Shown in pieces: positions 37,396 to 49,919 of a stretch of DNA of 64,000 nucleotides. This DNA is from Pseudorasbora parva. Lineage: Eukaryota; Chordata; Actinopteri; Cypriniformes; Gobionidae. Every line of letters begins with the position of its first letter. The stretch's first letter is position 1. The DNA lies in contig NC_090191.1 of the NCBI RefSeq assembly GCF_024679245.1, forward strand, positions 36,041,451-36,105,450. The letters are read 5' to 3'. A program made the translations under genes and the position numbers. The notes under the pieces are model-generated. The model was given only the letters and a program-made list of their open reading frames with translations, was not told the origin of the DNA and searched no databases.

Positions 37396-38470
37396 AGGCT
37401 TTTTGCTAGGTTTTTGTGAGTATGCAATAAGTGAGCAAATTCTTTACTTATTTTTCACACATATTTATCTGAACAAACTGCCACGTGTGAAATGTAGTGA
37501 ATGTATTAAAATCTAAAGAGTCTCATTACACTTAAAGAATGCTTACAGGTCAAATTCAGCTCATGCCTCTAAGTCAGGCTCCTGAATGCCTGTCCTCCAC
37601 GTTTGTATTCGAAATTACCACATTATGCAATTTTATGCTCCATAATCAACTCCTCAGGGAGGGTTTTATTCGGTGGCATCGGCTTCTTTTTCTTTTCCAA
37701 TACTTCCTCTATTTTCCTCTCTTCACTGTCCTGCTATAGAGGTGGATGAAACTGCAGGAGAGATCTGTAGTAATTTGATTCTGTCCGGTTTTGATCACTG
37801 ATTGCTGTGTGATTTTACTTTTTTCCCCTTTCTTTTTGTCAGAGCCTTTCTCCCAGAAGAGAGATTCATTCCTCAGAAAATAATTTCACAGTTGTCTCAC
37901 AAATCAAAGAGGCTCTCCTATACATTCGGGGAAATCACTCTCGGAAGACAGGCGATTTTACATCTTCCTGTTCCTAGATTGGAAAATAAAACCTTGCGAA
38001 ATTGGTAACATCACTGGACATCTTGAATCTAAGCTGAAAATTTAACCATTTGTTGCACAGATATTTAGATAACTCAGCAATGATTCTGACATTTTGAAGA
38101 TCATAACACCTTTTAATGGGACTAATTTCACATTCTCTCATGAGAAACACAAAACATAAGTCTTCATTTTTAACAACAGCAAAAATTAGGTTTCAATAAA
38201 TTGGTTCAAAACTCAGATTCATCTATTCAATTCACTTACAACGATTGAAAAAAGAAAAACTATGTTTGGAAAATACTGTTGGGCTTTTCATTTACAGTGG
38301 AAATACAGTATGCCAGTACATATAAATAAATAAATACAAGGTGTTTCTGATCTTCTGCAAAAGGACAGGCTCCAACAATCACTGCAACCCTAAATAAGCA
38401 CAAGTGATTCGGAGAATGGAAAAAATAAATATTTCTATTGTGTATATACAATAGATGTATACAAAAACAC
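37396..38470. other. Gene-free stretch
   Basis: A strong acceptor-like site (CCCCTTTCTTTTTGTCAG, AG near 37841-37842) is followed by about 40 open codons, but no donor or known protein supports an exon. Nothing else is seen. Confidence 0.35.
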
Positions 38471-38473
38471 AAC

Positions 38474-39640
38474 TAGGGCTGTGCGATTAATTGTAATTGA
38501 CTGTGTTTTTTGGCTTCCAGCGATTATGAAAACAAGAGGGCAAATGATTATTGTGCCACCAATTTGCAGTGCACTTTTGTTTCTTCCTAAGCCAAACTTA
38601 ACATCAAAATCAGCCAGTGTTGTAAAAAGCAAACTAAAGCTGGGACCGAGATGGGTCTTATGCTTATTGCCCACATGGGTCCCACCTAGTGGCAAGTGCA
38701 ATCCTGCATAAATTCCATCGGGACAGTTAACATGGGGCCATTATGGAACCCTCTGACAATCCTATGTCTAAATGTTGGCTGTGCCTGATATTAAACAGTG
38801 TCATTAAAAGCGCATTGAGCTGCAAAAGAGACACTGTTTTCTAGGTGGCTTTCTCTGTGCGCTGCGAGAAGTACAAATGTGTACTAAATTCTTTTTTTGT
38901 TGTTGTTGGTAAGTATCCTCGTAGACACAGTCGGTCAACAGGTGAGAAAGAAAACGTGTGCATAACTGTATGTTAGATCAGTCCATTCAGTCTTGAGACC
39001 TGCCGGCACCTATTCACAAAGGGCCTAATTCTGGGGTTCCAGCGTCAACCGTTTGAACAAAGTATATATGCTTCTGCTTATCAGCCGATGTGTGGAGATT
39101 CATTCAACCTGCCTTAATGACGTTGCTAGACCTTGAAACGAGAATAATAGTCTTTAGCTGGTTTCTGCTGATGAAACTGATCACTTCTTCAAAAAAAAAT
39201 TCTTTAATTAATCACACTTCTGATTCTTGGTCTCCATTCCTCACATCTGATCTTGGGTCCTAAACTGTTTTCATTAATGTTAATCAAACAGCAGATGAAA
39301 AATAAGAAATCACTAGTTCTGTTTTATCTGTCTATTTTGTTTGTAATTCGTTTATTTGCTATTATTGTATTGCTGACAGCATCAAGTAAAAGTTGCATTC
39401 GCTTAACTTTGCACTTGGCTATATTTGTTTTATATATTTGGCTATAACTAATATATTTGGCTATATTAGTTAACTAGTTTTTGCTGAAGTATGATCCTAT
39501 CGATAATTGTGAAATTTTACTGACATTTAAATTACACATACCATGAAATAAGATAAGCCCGCGAATCATGTTAAATATTAGTGATTTCAATATTAACCAA
39601 AACAATGTTTTTTTTTGTGTCATAATCAAGCAGCCCTACA
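38474..39640. mobile_element. Possible DNA element with TAGGGCTG ends
   Basis: TAGGGCTGTGCGATTAAT at about 38474 and its inverse ending ATAATCAAGCAGCCCTA at about 39637 are of a type seen in teleost repeats. No target duplication is clear and the interior is unrecognised, so the pairing may be accidental. Confidence 0.3.
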
Positions 39641-39949
39641 CCATAAAAAAAACATACAACCATAAAAAAAAACTTACTACATAGCCCAATCCTTGCCCTA
39701 TTATGTTGCTCTCAATAGTTGATACCTGAGCTCAACCAGTTTTCAAAACAATCCAAGGATAAACAATCCCGAGGCAGGAGGACAGACAAAGCAAATTGTC
39801 CTGAATAAATAATGTAAAGCATGTGTAATCCCGGCGCAGGTAACACGTACAGGCAAAGCCTTGTGTCCTGCCAGCCTGAATTATCATCATGTGGGCCATT
39901 GTTCTGTGATGAATCTAGCACTGTTGTCAGAGTAAAGAAGATATCCAGA

Positions 39950-40270
39950 GGTGGATGTGTGAATATTTGATGTGAGGTTGATCTTAGAATGGGGCTGACT
40001 GGTTTGTATTCTGCTGCTGGGTTGAGAAGAGTGCAGTGGAGTCTCTTCGCTCATTTAGGTGGGGGGCGAGGGGGTAGCGAAATGCTCGCAAAATCGCCTA
40101 ATGAGGCATGAAGGCTGGGCGGACTCCTGCAGAGCAATTACCCATTCCCAGGTAGCAACAGCTGCAAGCTGACTTAATGGAGTTGGTGATCCAGTGGCTG
40201 AATTATGATGACAGAGTGATTACCATTTCCGTGCCGGGCCACTGTCCACTTTAGGGGCCTCAGGCCTCTG
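39950..40270. other. CNE-like segment
   Basis: Non-repetitive sequence with balanced composition and cores such as CCTAATGAGG, AGCAATTACC and CTTAATGGAG. No coding frame fits. Regulatory function is an inference awaiting comparison with other fish. Confidence 0.25.
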
Positions 40271-40509
40271 GGGGAAAAAAAGTTGAATGGAGGAAATAAA
40301 GTAAAAAGTAAACATATAAACGATACCTGCTGCTTCCCTGAGGTGTGTTTGCTTTTGCCAATGAAAGGAATAAATATGCTCCATTTGAGCTTAAGACAAA
40401 AAGTAGCAGGTAGTAGACCTTTTCTCCTCATGGTGTTGTTGATAAGCCATGGATGGATTGGCAGGGTTTTAGCCCCTCTGTCTTCCATCTTAGCCCCTGT
40501 GAATACCCT

Positions 40510-40868
40510 ACTCAACCCACTGTTGTCTCCAGCGTGGGAGGCAGGTGCATTAATAACGATGCTAAAGACTGCAGCCTCCAGTGTCAATCGCTTGTGTGCC
40601 TCTTGAGGCCAGGAGAGTGAGGTTTACACACACAGCTCTTACTGGCCTACGTCTGTTATACTCACCTCCCTAAACCTCAATCACATCCGGCACCAAATGT
40701 AACCAGTCCTACTCGATCTGCTCCGAGTGGGATTCAAACCGGGGTCTCTGGCGTGGGAGGCAGGCACACTAACAAGGACACTAAAGACCTCACCCGCTAG
40801 CGTCAATCGCTCTTGAGGCCAGGGGAGTAAGATTCACACGCACAGCTCTTACTGGCCTGTGTCCGTTA
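40510..40868 (-). repeat. tRNA-headed repeat, partial tandem dimer
   Basis: On the minus strand a B box (GGTTTGAATCC, 40730-40740 on the plus strand) follows an arm that includes GCCTCCCACGC, the anticodon arm seen in tRNA-Gly(CCC). The body GGTTACATTTGGTGCCGGAT matches the body of 26495-26760. The GCGTGGGAGGCAGG to ACTGGCCT segment occurs twice (about 40532-40655 and 40752-40860), so a partial tandem duplication is present. Confidence 0.6.
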
Positions 40869-43800
40869 CATAAAGAGGTTATTTTGCACCTAATCCTGTC
40901 ATTAAAAAACTTGATGATAATGTTCAGTACACAGCAGTGATAGACATCTTTGAATGTTATCCATTGAAGCAGTTGACAGTTACTGATAAATTTACTAAAA
41001 AGAAAACTTAACATTGGCATGAAACTGAAGTTGCGATAGTCTTTTCTTCTCTATTGTTACATAGAGTGAATTGCTTCTTGAACAAGAAAGAGATGTAGAA
41101 TGGGATTTTGCTGATCGGGAACTTTTTGAATCGTCATTTGCTATTGCAGCTTCTTATTTGAGTGCACTCACACCAGTAAACGGGTGGTTGGTTGGTTGGT
41201 TGGTTGATTGATTGATCTCAACATTTTGAAAATCAATGCATATGTACCTGGACTAATAACTAAAGTATTGCATGTTTAAAACGCACACGTTTTTGGGTAA
41301 CCCATGAACTACCCCATTTTGCCCTTAAGCACACTTCTCCATGGGGTCCACTGACCTTGAAACCTGCAACCACAATGTTTCATGGCAACTGTCGTATGAA
41401 CAATGTAGAAACAAATTCCCCCAGGCCTGGTCCAGTCCAGAGAAAGCAGCTACTGCTGAACTAGTCAGGACCATGTGTTCCAGTGCATTTGTAAAAGCAT
41501 TTGACCTTCCTCTGCCCTGCACTTGTAAAACTGCCAACCTTCATTTAGTATCAAGCCGACTCTCCAAAGCCAGACTACACCAGTCACATTCTGTACAGAA
41601 ACATTAAAAAAGAAACATAGAAGTGGCTAATTTATCCCAATTAGCACAATTTTAACATTGCTTCAACCACAGAGATGGGATTAGGGTGGGTCTAGAATCT
41701 GAATCTAATTTGACAACCATCATTACATCCCTACCGATTGCCATAGGAGAAATCAATAGAGGCTCTAGAGGAATGATATTCCTCCACTTACAGAGTTGAG
41801 AGGTTACTCAAATGAGCAGAGAAAATAACATGGCATCAGAGCGAAGGGGGCAAAATAGCAAAATAGCATGAAAATGAAAGAAGTGGAATCCCAGAGTGTT
41901 TTCACACTCCCACGTTCTACACCAAACTCCTGCAGTCTTGAAAATCTAAATCACCATGCGGAGAACAAGGTGGGAGAGCTAGTTTCTATTTCCAAACTCC
42001 ACAGTGGTGCCAAGGCGGAGGTAGAGTCTGCTCACGGTTGCACTGATGGAAATATCTCTTGTGCCGGGCTGACCAGACATGACTGAGATGTTGCGGTTTT
42101 GCTTCCTGATAGGATTTTAAAGCTCTAAAAGCACTGTTATGAAAAAAATGATCAAATCCCATTTAAGAAAATAGGTCAGAGATCTGCTTTTGCAAACTGT
42201 AATCACTGCGGGGTAGGTGGGAAAATTGGCAATGCTGAATAAATCATATCTCGCAGGTATACGCAAGTCCCGTGGGGAGGAATCAGCCTCAGGTATCCGA
42301 AGATTTGCGTGCTTGGCGAGGCTTCAAATAAGATTTTCAAACTAAAGCTTCACCTCTATCCCACAAACGGTCCTTGGAGGATGATTCCGAGCGCAAGCGA
42401 GATGCATGACCTCTGAAACCTTTCTCTTTAAATCAAACGTGCTAAGGTGAACGTGGTGGTGTGTGGGAAGGTGTGTTAATTACAGTGTTAATGCAAACAC
42501 TAGAAAGGGGTGGTATGAAGGAGGTGATAACTCTGGCTATAAAGCTGTCATTGCCATGGGAAAGGTTGACTGTGTGTCCTTGGAGCCTGCAGAAAGTGTT
42601 CGTGTGTGAGAAAAGATGCTTGTTTTGACCCCCCCTCTAAAGCCTCTCAGATCACAGGGCTAGAAGAGATCTGCACCACCAGGAACAGAGTTTAAATAGA
42701 TTTGTGGGGAAAATTGCCCTGAGATTCAGATTTGGGGTCCCAATCATATTACTGTAACTACAAAAGGTCATATATCTTTAGATGGATCCATATGAAGGCA
42801 AACAAAAACAGGCCGTCTAATGCAAACAATATCTCATGCAATAAAGGAAATATACATCTTCCGCCTTCCCCGGTTCTGAAGATTGCGGTTAAAACAGAAA
42901 GCTGCGTGAGAAAATAGGCTTTGCTAATCCTCCCTGGGAGCATAGGGCTGTTTGCCACAGATTGCATTCTCGGCACAACGCACAAGGGCATCATTGGAAG
43001 GTCCTAAGGAGACACTGAATAGGCTTCAAAAACATCTGATAACAGCAGTGAATCCAGCCAATCAATCGGCTGATGCGCTGCGGTCGTGGGTCAGAGCCAG
43101 TGCCGAGGGCTCCCACATAAACGCATGCTTATGACAGCAGAAATGGCAGCTTCGCTCCATGCCGCTCTCCACTACAAAAGACAACTCTAAACAGCTTTGA
43201 GGGAAGACCTGACTGATAACAAGAGAAAAATAAATTAGCATACTCTGCATAACTTCCCACAGCGGCAAAGAAAACTAGACGAACCCATATGGTGCCCTTT
43301 CTGAATCATCAAATGCATAGTATGCTACTATTTCTAGTCTAGAGATTTTAAAGGAATATACCACTAATACAAATTAAGAATACAAACAACCAAAAAAATT
43401 ATATAAAATAAAAAGATATTTCAACCTGGAAATAATTAGCAGGCTTACTGCTTTAGAACAACAACAACAACAACAACAACAACGACAAAATCCCCACAAA
43501 ATCAAAAGAAAAAAAAGAGGAATATTTGGCTTTAATTAACTCTGATCTTTAATCTAGCCTATTCCTTGTGTTTTATATCAAGACATTATTTAAATGATTA
43601 AAAACTTGCACTCAAATTTAAAAATAAAATTAAGAGCTAGTTTAAAAAATATGAATACATACAAAAAATATGTTAAATAGCATGAAGATGTCACAAATAA
43701 AAAGGCCCTGTTTTTAAAGGCACTGATTTGGGAGTGAAATATGACTCATTTCTTCAAGTGATTCTCCCAGTATTGTGGTAAAAAAGATATTACAGTGCCG

Positions 43801-44719
43801 TGACCTTATTATTCTCCTAGGCCTCACAGGCAACCACACAATCGGCCAAATCCAGCTCGACCCCACACCGTCATGTGGACGACTGCATTTTCAATGAACG
43901 CGTAGATAGATGCTACAGGCAATTTTCAACTTCCTTGATCTGGGAGCCTATTCATGAGGACAGGGAATGTTGAAGCAGCAGAAGAAAAAAAAAAGACATT
44001 AAAACACACCAGGATATCAAATGGAGAAAAACCTCTCCTGAGCTGGGCTAAATTTGAAAAAGCTCCAGCTTCCTGTAGAGTCTCCACTCTCCACCGCACA
44101 TGCAGTGGAGATGGCGTGAATTCTTCATTCAAACAGGCCACAGAGGAGAAATAAAAGAGACCTCATTCCACAAATCAGAAACGGTTTGAAAAGTCATGTG
44201 AGATGAGCGTCGCGAGAGAAGCTCGAGGAGAGAAAACGAACTGTCCTCTTTTTACAATCAATGTTACCTCTGAGACCGAAAACAGAAAAGGCAGCTGATT
44301 TGTTCTGAGCAAAAGCCAGCATGAACAAAACCCACATGACAGGTTTGATGGGTAACGTTAATGGTCGAGCAGACAGGATGGACAGCGCTCCATTTCACAT
44401 CAACTAGGATCTACTAAACCGCCGTCTCCAGCCAGAGAAGGACAAAACTGTTAAAACGAACTAAAGAACAAAGCAGATGAAGATGTTTTGAACCTTGAAA
44501 ACACATGTATATACTCATCCAGAACAGCTACAGACATAGATGATTCTTTAAATCATGTGGCGATATTAAACAATATTAAAATCTACATGATTAATCGTTA
44601 AAAGATTTGCGATCTGGAGCAGTTGGCTTCACAAGCCAACATCATTCATGTTTTTCAACCAAACAGTATCACCTTCTCTGATCCCAAAAGTACTGAGATT
44701 GTATTTTCAGACTCTTGGC
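40869..44719. other. Gene-free stretch with minor simple repeats
   Basis: Simple repeats: TGGT/TTGA at 41187-41217 and AAC at 43458-43485. Elsewhere I see no recognised gene or element. Section 42870-43140 is non-repetitive and CpG-bearing but gives no product. Confidence 0.4.
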
Positions 44720-44860
44720 GCTTCATATAACGATTGTATCGATTGCATTGTCAATGAATCATTCATTCAAGAGATTCGTTCAAAAACAGATTCATTCAGT
44801 AAGTGAAGTATTTATGAGTGAATCATTCATTCAAAAACTGATGTTTCATTGATTGTGATT
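44720..44860. repeat. Degenerate ATTCATTCA minisatellite
   Basis: GAATCATTCATTCAA-like units recur about five times, alternating with AAAAACAGATTCATTCA. Typical low-complexity fish repeat. Confidence 0.65.
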
Positions 44861-44944
44861 CTCAATTTATCCAGAATTGTTGGTAAATTGATTTAAGCTC
44901 TACACAATTTTAATTCTGTAAGTGATCAAATATCAATAAAATGA

Positions 44945-45245
44945 CAACAGGCAAATCACACACACACACAAACATGTTGGTCTATGTGTTTTAAGGGGGC
45001 TCTTCAAGGCATAATGGTTTTTATACTGTACAAACCATATTTTCTATCCCCTTACACTGCCCCTACCCCTATACCTACCCATCACAGGAAACATTCTGCA
45101 TTTTTACTTTCTCAAAAAAAAAAAAAAAAACTCCTTATGTATGATTTATAAGATTTTTTCCTCATGGGAAATGAGGAACACCAAAAAAATTTCCACACCA
45201 AAAAATGTCCCCATAGGACACGCATTTCGAATATTGCCATCTTTG
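44945..45245 (+). repeat. Dispersed repeat, copy 1
   Basis: CACACACAAACATGTTGGTC, TATACTGTACAAACCATATT, a C-rich middle (CCTACCCCTATACCTACC), GATTTATAAGATTTTTTCCT and TGTCCCCATAGG appear in the order known from an abundant teleost repeat. A more diverged copy is at 52098-52330. Confidence 0.65.
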
Positions 45246-45355
45246 TGGCGCACACGCACACGCACACGCAGAGGCAAAGGCAAAATTGTGAAAAGACATT
45301 CCTTCATAGAACAATAAAAACAGATTTTTAACAATTATTTTAATTTGGCTTGGAA

Positions 45356-45504
<149 letters not shown>

Positions 45505-46134
45505 TTTTTCTTTTTCTTTTCATTATTAACCTTCCAGAACATTTTAAGAATAATTCGCACTGCATTGGAATATGGTGACCAATACATCATTTCTCAAAAT
45601 TCCAAGCCCGGCAAACGCTGTCCTTTTCTCAATATGAGTTCTTGTCTGTACTTGTGTTTCTTGTGGACTAGTGAAACATCTTCAGTCGCTGCCCAAGTAC
45701 TGTCCCAATTCACAAGTTCACATCTGGCCAAGTATAGTTAAATGAGGATGCATCGAGAGATGACATATCCCAGAATGCATCTCGCACCAGCAAGCAATAG
45801 TCAACGGAGGACGAGAAAACCTGCTTAATTTTAAAGACATTTGTGTCACGAAATGTTTTTTTTTTTTTTGGTGAGAATGTAGTTATTTGAAATTGAAATC
45901 TGTTGTTTATTTATAAAGATAATGCCTATTTGAAATGAGTTAAATCGATTTCGGCATTGTTAGATCCAGGCGATCACCCTCGGCCCTCATGTATCCCGCA
46001 TAACAGCCTTATCTCGGCTAGTAATTCTGACATTTGCAGCTGGTTCTGATGCCTCTGTACAACATGTTTAATCTGCTCGGCATCTATTTGTGCAGTGTGA
46101 ATTGGACTTTAGAATGAATAATTAATAATAATTT

Positions 46135-46720
46135 GTTACATTTATATAGAGCTTTTCTAGACACTCAAAGCGCTTTACATCGGGGTCTCCTCAACCTCCA
46201 CCAATGGTGAATTCAGCCATCTCACCATAAAACACACCTTAACAACCCAGAACACCATAGGAACTGCCCAGATTACCCAGATCAACCATGCATCTGCTGT
46301 GATCTTCCTAACAATTGCCCAGGTCTCTCTACACTCTAAAAAATTCTGGGTAAAAAACAACCCAATGTTGGGTCAAATATGGACAAACCCAGCAATCGGG
46401 TTGTTTTAACCCAGCAATTGGGTTGTCTTAAGCAATTATTTAACCCAACCACAGGATTAAAACAACCCAATCGCTGGGTAAAAACAACCCAATTGCTGGG
46501 TTAGTCCATATTTGACCCAACATTGGGTTGAAACAACCCAACATTTTTTAGAGTGTATAACGACCCTAGAAACAACCCTGAATATGCTATACAACCCATA
46601 TCACCTTTGCAACAATCCACCCAATAGCAACTAACCATACCACCTTAATACCAACCCAGATCACCCAAGCATCCATCGTGATCATTCTAACAATGGCACA
46701 GATCACCCTAGCAAGCTCAC
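46135..46720. repeat. Dispersed fish repeat plus degenerate CCAACC-type repeat
   Basis: ATTTATATAGAGCTTTTCTA followed by CACTCAAAGCGCTTTACAT starts a familiar teleost repeat. A degenerate array of ATCACC/CAACCC/GCAAC words follows to about 46720, split by the MITE at 46332-46555. Confidence 0.55.
46332..46555. mobile_element. Foldback MITE, TA target site
   Basis: TA at 46330-46331 and 46556-46557 flanks termini CACTCTAAAAAATTCTGGG and its inverse ending TTTTTTAGAGTG. Inside, AACCCAATGTTGGGTCAAAT pairs with its complement near the other end and AACCCAGCAATTGGG motifs recur, so almost all 224 bp can fold on itself. Confidence 0.92.
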
Positions 46721-49060
46721 ACAAGCAAATCTAGTCTTCCAGACAAAAGTAGTTGTTGTGTGTTGCGTGAATCAAAGTCAGAACTTTAACAACAAAAATG
46801 AAATGTCCTTATTGGTCTTTGTGGACGAGGGTTGCTTTTTGTTTTTAAATTAATTTTATGATCTATTCTAGAGACACTTTAGTCTCAAAAGAAAGATAAT
46901 AATTAATAATAAATACATTTTAATTAAATAAATTTAAAAATCAGTAGCAGGCCTTGAAGCACCAGATTTGTTTTTGTGTAATTAGCAATAAAAAAAGCAC
47001 TTGAATCAGTTAATTGGCCTTCGAGTGTTTATTGCTACAAGCCGGCTGTACTTCATAATGATTGGCTAAATCTGCAAAATTAATTTGACAATTCTAATAA
47101 AATCAATGTTGCATTGCAGGTCATTAAAAAGCACCATGCCAAACGAGTCAAGAAAAAGATGTAAAAGCTTGCAAGAGGAAAGAGTGAAGTAAACGAATGA
47201 CTAGCTCATCTCGTTTACACATTAACTTACTGCTAAATCTGCAGAACAATGTGCTACAAAACGTTACAGACCAAACAAATGTTGATTTGCAGCATGACTG
47301 TTTCTATAGACCTCACAAGTGAAGACGTCAACATTTAGCCCATAGCAAAATTCACTAAGGAGTCGTGCAGGCTATCTGATTCAAGTTAACATGGACACAT
47401 GTCTCCGTATGCACAGCATGCACTATAATCAATAAAAAAGGAAATGACATAGAAAATAAAAACATGGAATATAAAGCTAGTATGGAGGATGCTGGGGTAA
47501 AACCTGCTGTGGATCCACTATTGCTCAAACAAGACCAGATGAAACTTTAGCTTTCTAGTGCTCCATTATTAGCTTATACACCAATTCTGCAATGTTTCAG
47601 CATCATCTCACAATCACAGTCTATTCATTATTTGCACCGGGTTACTTTAAACGCATCAATAACGCAATCAGGAGCACAGCTGAGAGGCGTTTGAAGCCAT
47701 GTCCTTTATTCACCTCTCACAATATAAAAATCACAGGACAAGACAAGCCCAGGCCCACGGTCTCTAGCCAATCAGATGTGATTTTGTATAGATGGACAAA
47801 CAATGCTTATGTCACAAAGCATTATTAGCTCAATTGCTCTGATTGCTTTCTCTCGCTGTTGAACACAGCTATCGAGCGCTCAGTTACAGTCTGATCAAGA
47901 AAACACGCTCGCTTACACACTCCATCTGCACTGTTCTGGGAGTAACTAGGTGCTACTTACTGAACTACATTTCTAAGAGGCGTGAAAGTAATCGTGCAGT
48001 AAACAAGCAGCAGTGTAGCATGATCACCGGGCTCTCATAAAGCATAGTGTTAATATGATATATTTGTTGATTCATTTCCATCAACCAGTTGAAAATCACA
48101 ATACACCGATTCATTGGCATCATTAAGTTCTTCTGTTAAAAAGTCCATTATAATGCAGAAAACATTCCATTATCGTCCTCAAAATGAGACATATAGCTAC
48201 TGTAACTTGCACTGATGTGAACTAAAAGAGAGAGACATCAACGCAATATAAGAAATATGATAATGGCTAAATGTTAGCATTGAAATCAGTGAATATTTGA
48301 GTGGTCATTACACAAAAACATTTGACAGATGAATGTCATAACTGAGCGATCATAATCAAGCATCCCAGTGAGTAATAATCTAAATGAACCATCACAATAT
48401 GCTTAAAATACCTGGTACATCCACAAACTGGTAAAAAAGGGTGATCAAATTATTCAATTATAATTTATCACATAGTTTGATGGGCTTAAGTTTCAAACTA
48501 GTTCCCTAAACATTTAACTCCCTTTATCAATGTCAAATCACCTTTTGATTATATATTTTCCCTGATGTTTTCCAGCTGTGTAGAATCACCAATCCATTAA
48601 TAGCATAGTGACTTGTTTGCTTGTGTTATCAGGCCAGTTTGCAGACATAAATTACCCTTATTTCTGGGCATTACTCTGGCATGGCAGCTGGTTTTGTGCT
48701 CAGGGTCAGGCTGGTGAATAAAACAGCCTCATTAGGGAACACCTGCGATTACAGCCGCAAGCGACTAATGTGCACACGTTTTTTGCATTTTGAAAAGAGC
48801 TGGCCAGCATTAACAGACACAAAACCAAACCTGCACTTAGATTGGTGTTACCTACGCAGGTTGACTTTATAATCTGGTGCTTAATTAGCCCGCGCTGCCT
48901 GCAGCGGCCCTGGCACAACACATTTCCCTGACCGTCAACCCTCAGGCTCTGAGCTGAAACACATGGGCAGAGTTCACAAACAGAAGATCGTCTGGTCTTT
49001 GAAAGTTCTGCTTTCAGAAAAACATTTCAGAAACTAGCCTACTACTAAGAGGTAGTGTAG
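46721..49060. other. Gene-free stretch with a CNE-like segment
   Basis: Section 48680-48925 is non-repetitive and contains CTTAATTAGCCCGCGCTGCC and other homeodomain-like cores, a candidate regulatory element. The rest is AT-rich without a recognised gene. Confidence 0.3.
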
Positions 49061-49068
49061 AGTATATA

Positions 49069-49919
49069 CACGGATGAGCCATAATATTATGATTACCTGC
49101 CTAATATGCTGTTGGTTCTCTGCATGCCACCAAAACAGCACTGACCCGACAAGGCATGAACTCTACAATACCCCTGAAGGGGACATTAGTAGCAGATCCT
49201 TCTAGTCCTGTAGGTTGTGAGGTAGAGTCACAATAAGGATCGAATTTGCTGGTCCAGCACATCCCACAGATACTCAGTTGGATTGAGGAATTTGGAGGCC
49301 AGGGCAACACCTTGAACTGAAGATCTCATACATATACTGATATCATCATGTTCCTCAATCCTAACAATTGTATGCATGGTGCATTATCCTACTTCCACCA
49401 GGGATCACCATTTTATGAAGTACATGAATGGCCGGACCAAGGGTGTTCCAGCAGGACATTGCCAGGAGCATCACATTCCCTCCACCAGCTTGTTGTCATC
49501 CCATAGTGCATCTTGCTGACATCACTTACAGCGGTAAACTGTGTACACATACACAGCCGTACGTGTCAGACCAGACAAGACAGCCTTCATTTCCCTCGTG
49601 CATCGATGAGCCTTGGCCGCCCAACACCCTGTCACTGGTTTGTGGTTTGTCCCTCCTCTGAACACTGTTTGTAAATTCTCACCACCTGGAGCACACACAA
49701 GCCTCGCCGTTTCAGAGATACTCTGACCCAGTTGTCAACAGTTTGGCTCTTGTCAGCATCTCTCAGATCTTTATTCCTGCTCTTCTCCTGCATCCAACAC
49801 ATTGACTGTGAGAACTGATTGTTTGCTTACCATCTAATGTACTCAGATCTTAACGTATGGCCTTGTTAGGAGATGACCGCTTTACCTTTGACTGCTCATA
49901 ATGTTTTGGCTCATCAGTG
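49069..49919 (-). mobile_element. Third Tc1-like element, different subfamily, deleted
   Basis: Termini are CACGGATGAGCCATAATATT (49069) and TAATGTTTTGGCTCATCAGTG (49899-49919, shown from its middle), with TA on the left and CA on the right. The minus strand keeps pieces of the transposase region, including GCCTCCAAATTCC followed by CAACTGAGTATCTGTGGGA. About half the expected length is missing, so it is inactive. The termini differ from the 821 and 34983 family. Confidence 0.88.

Noticed and set aside
37802..38008. Possible exon after the strong acceptor-like site at 37842
   Set aside because: No donor, no recognised protein and no partner exon; pyrimidine-rich AG sites are frequent by chance.
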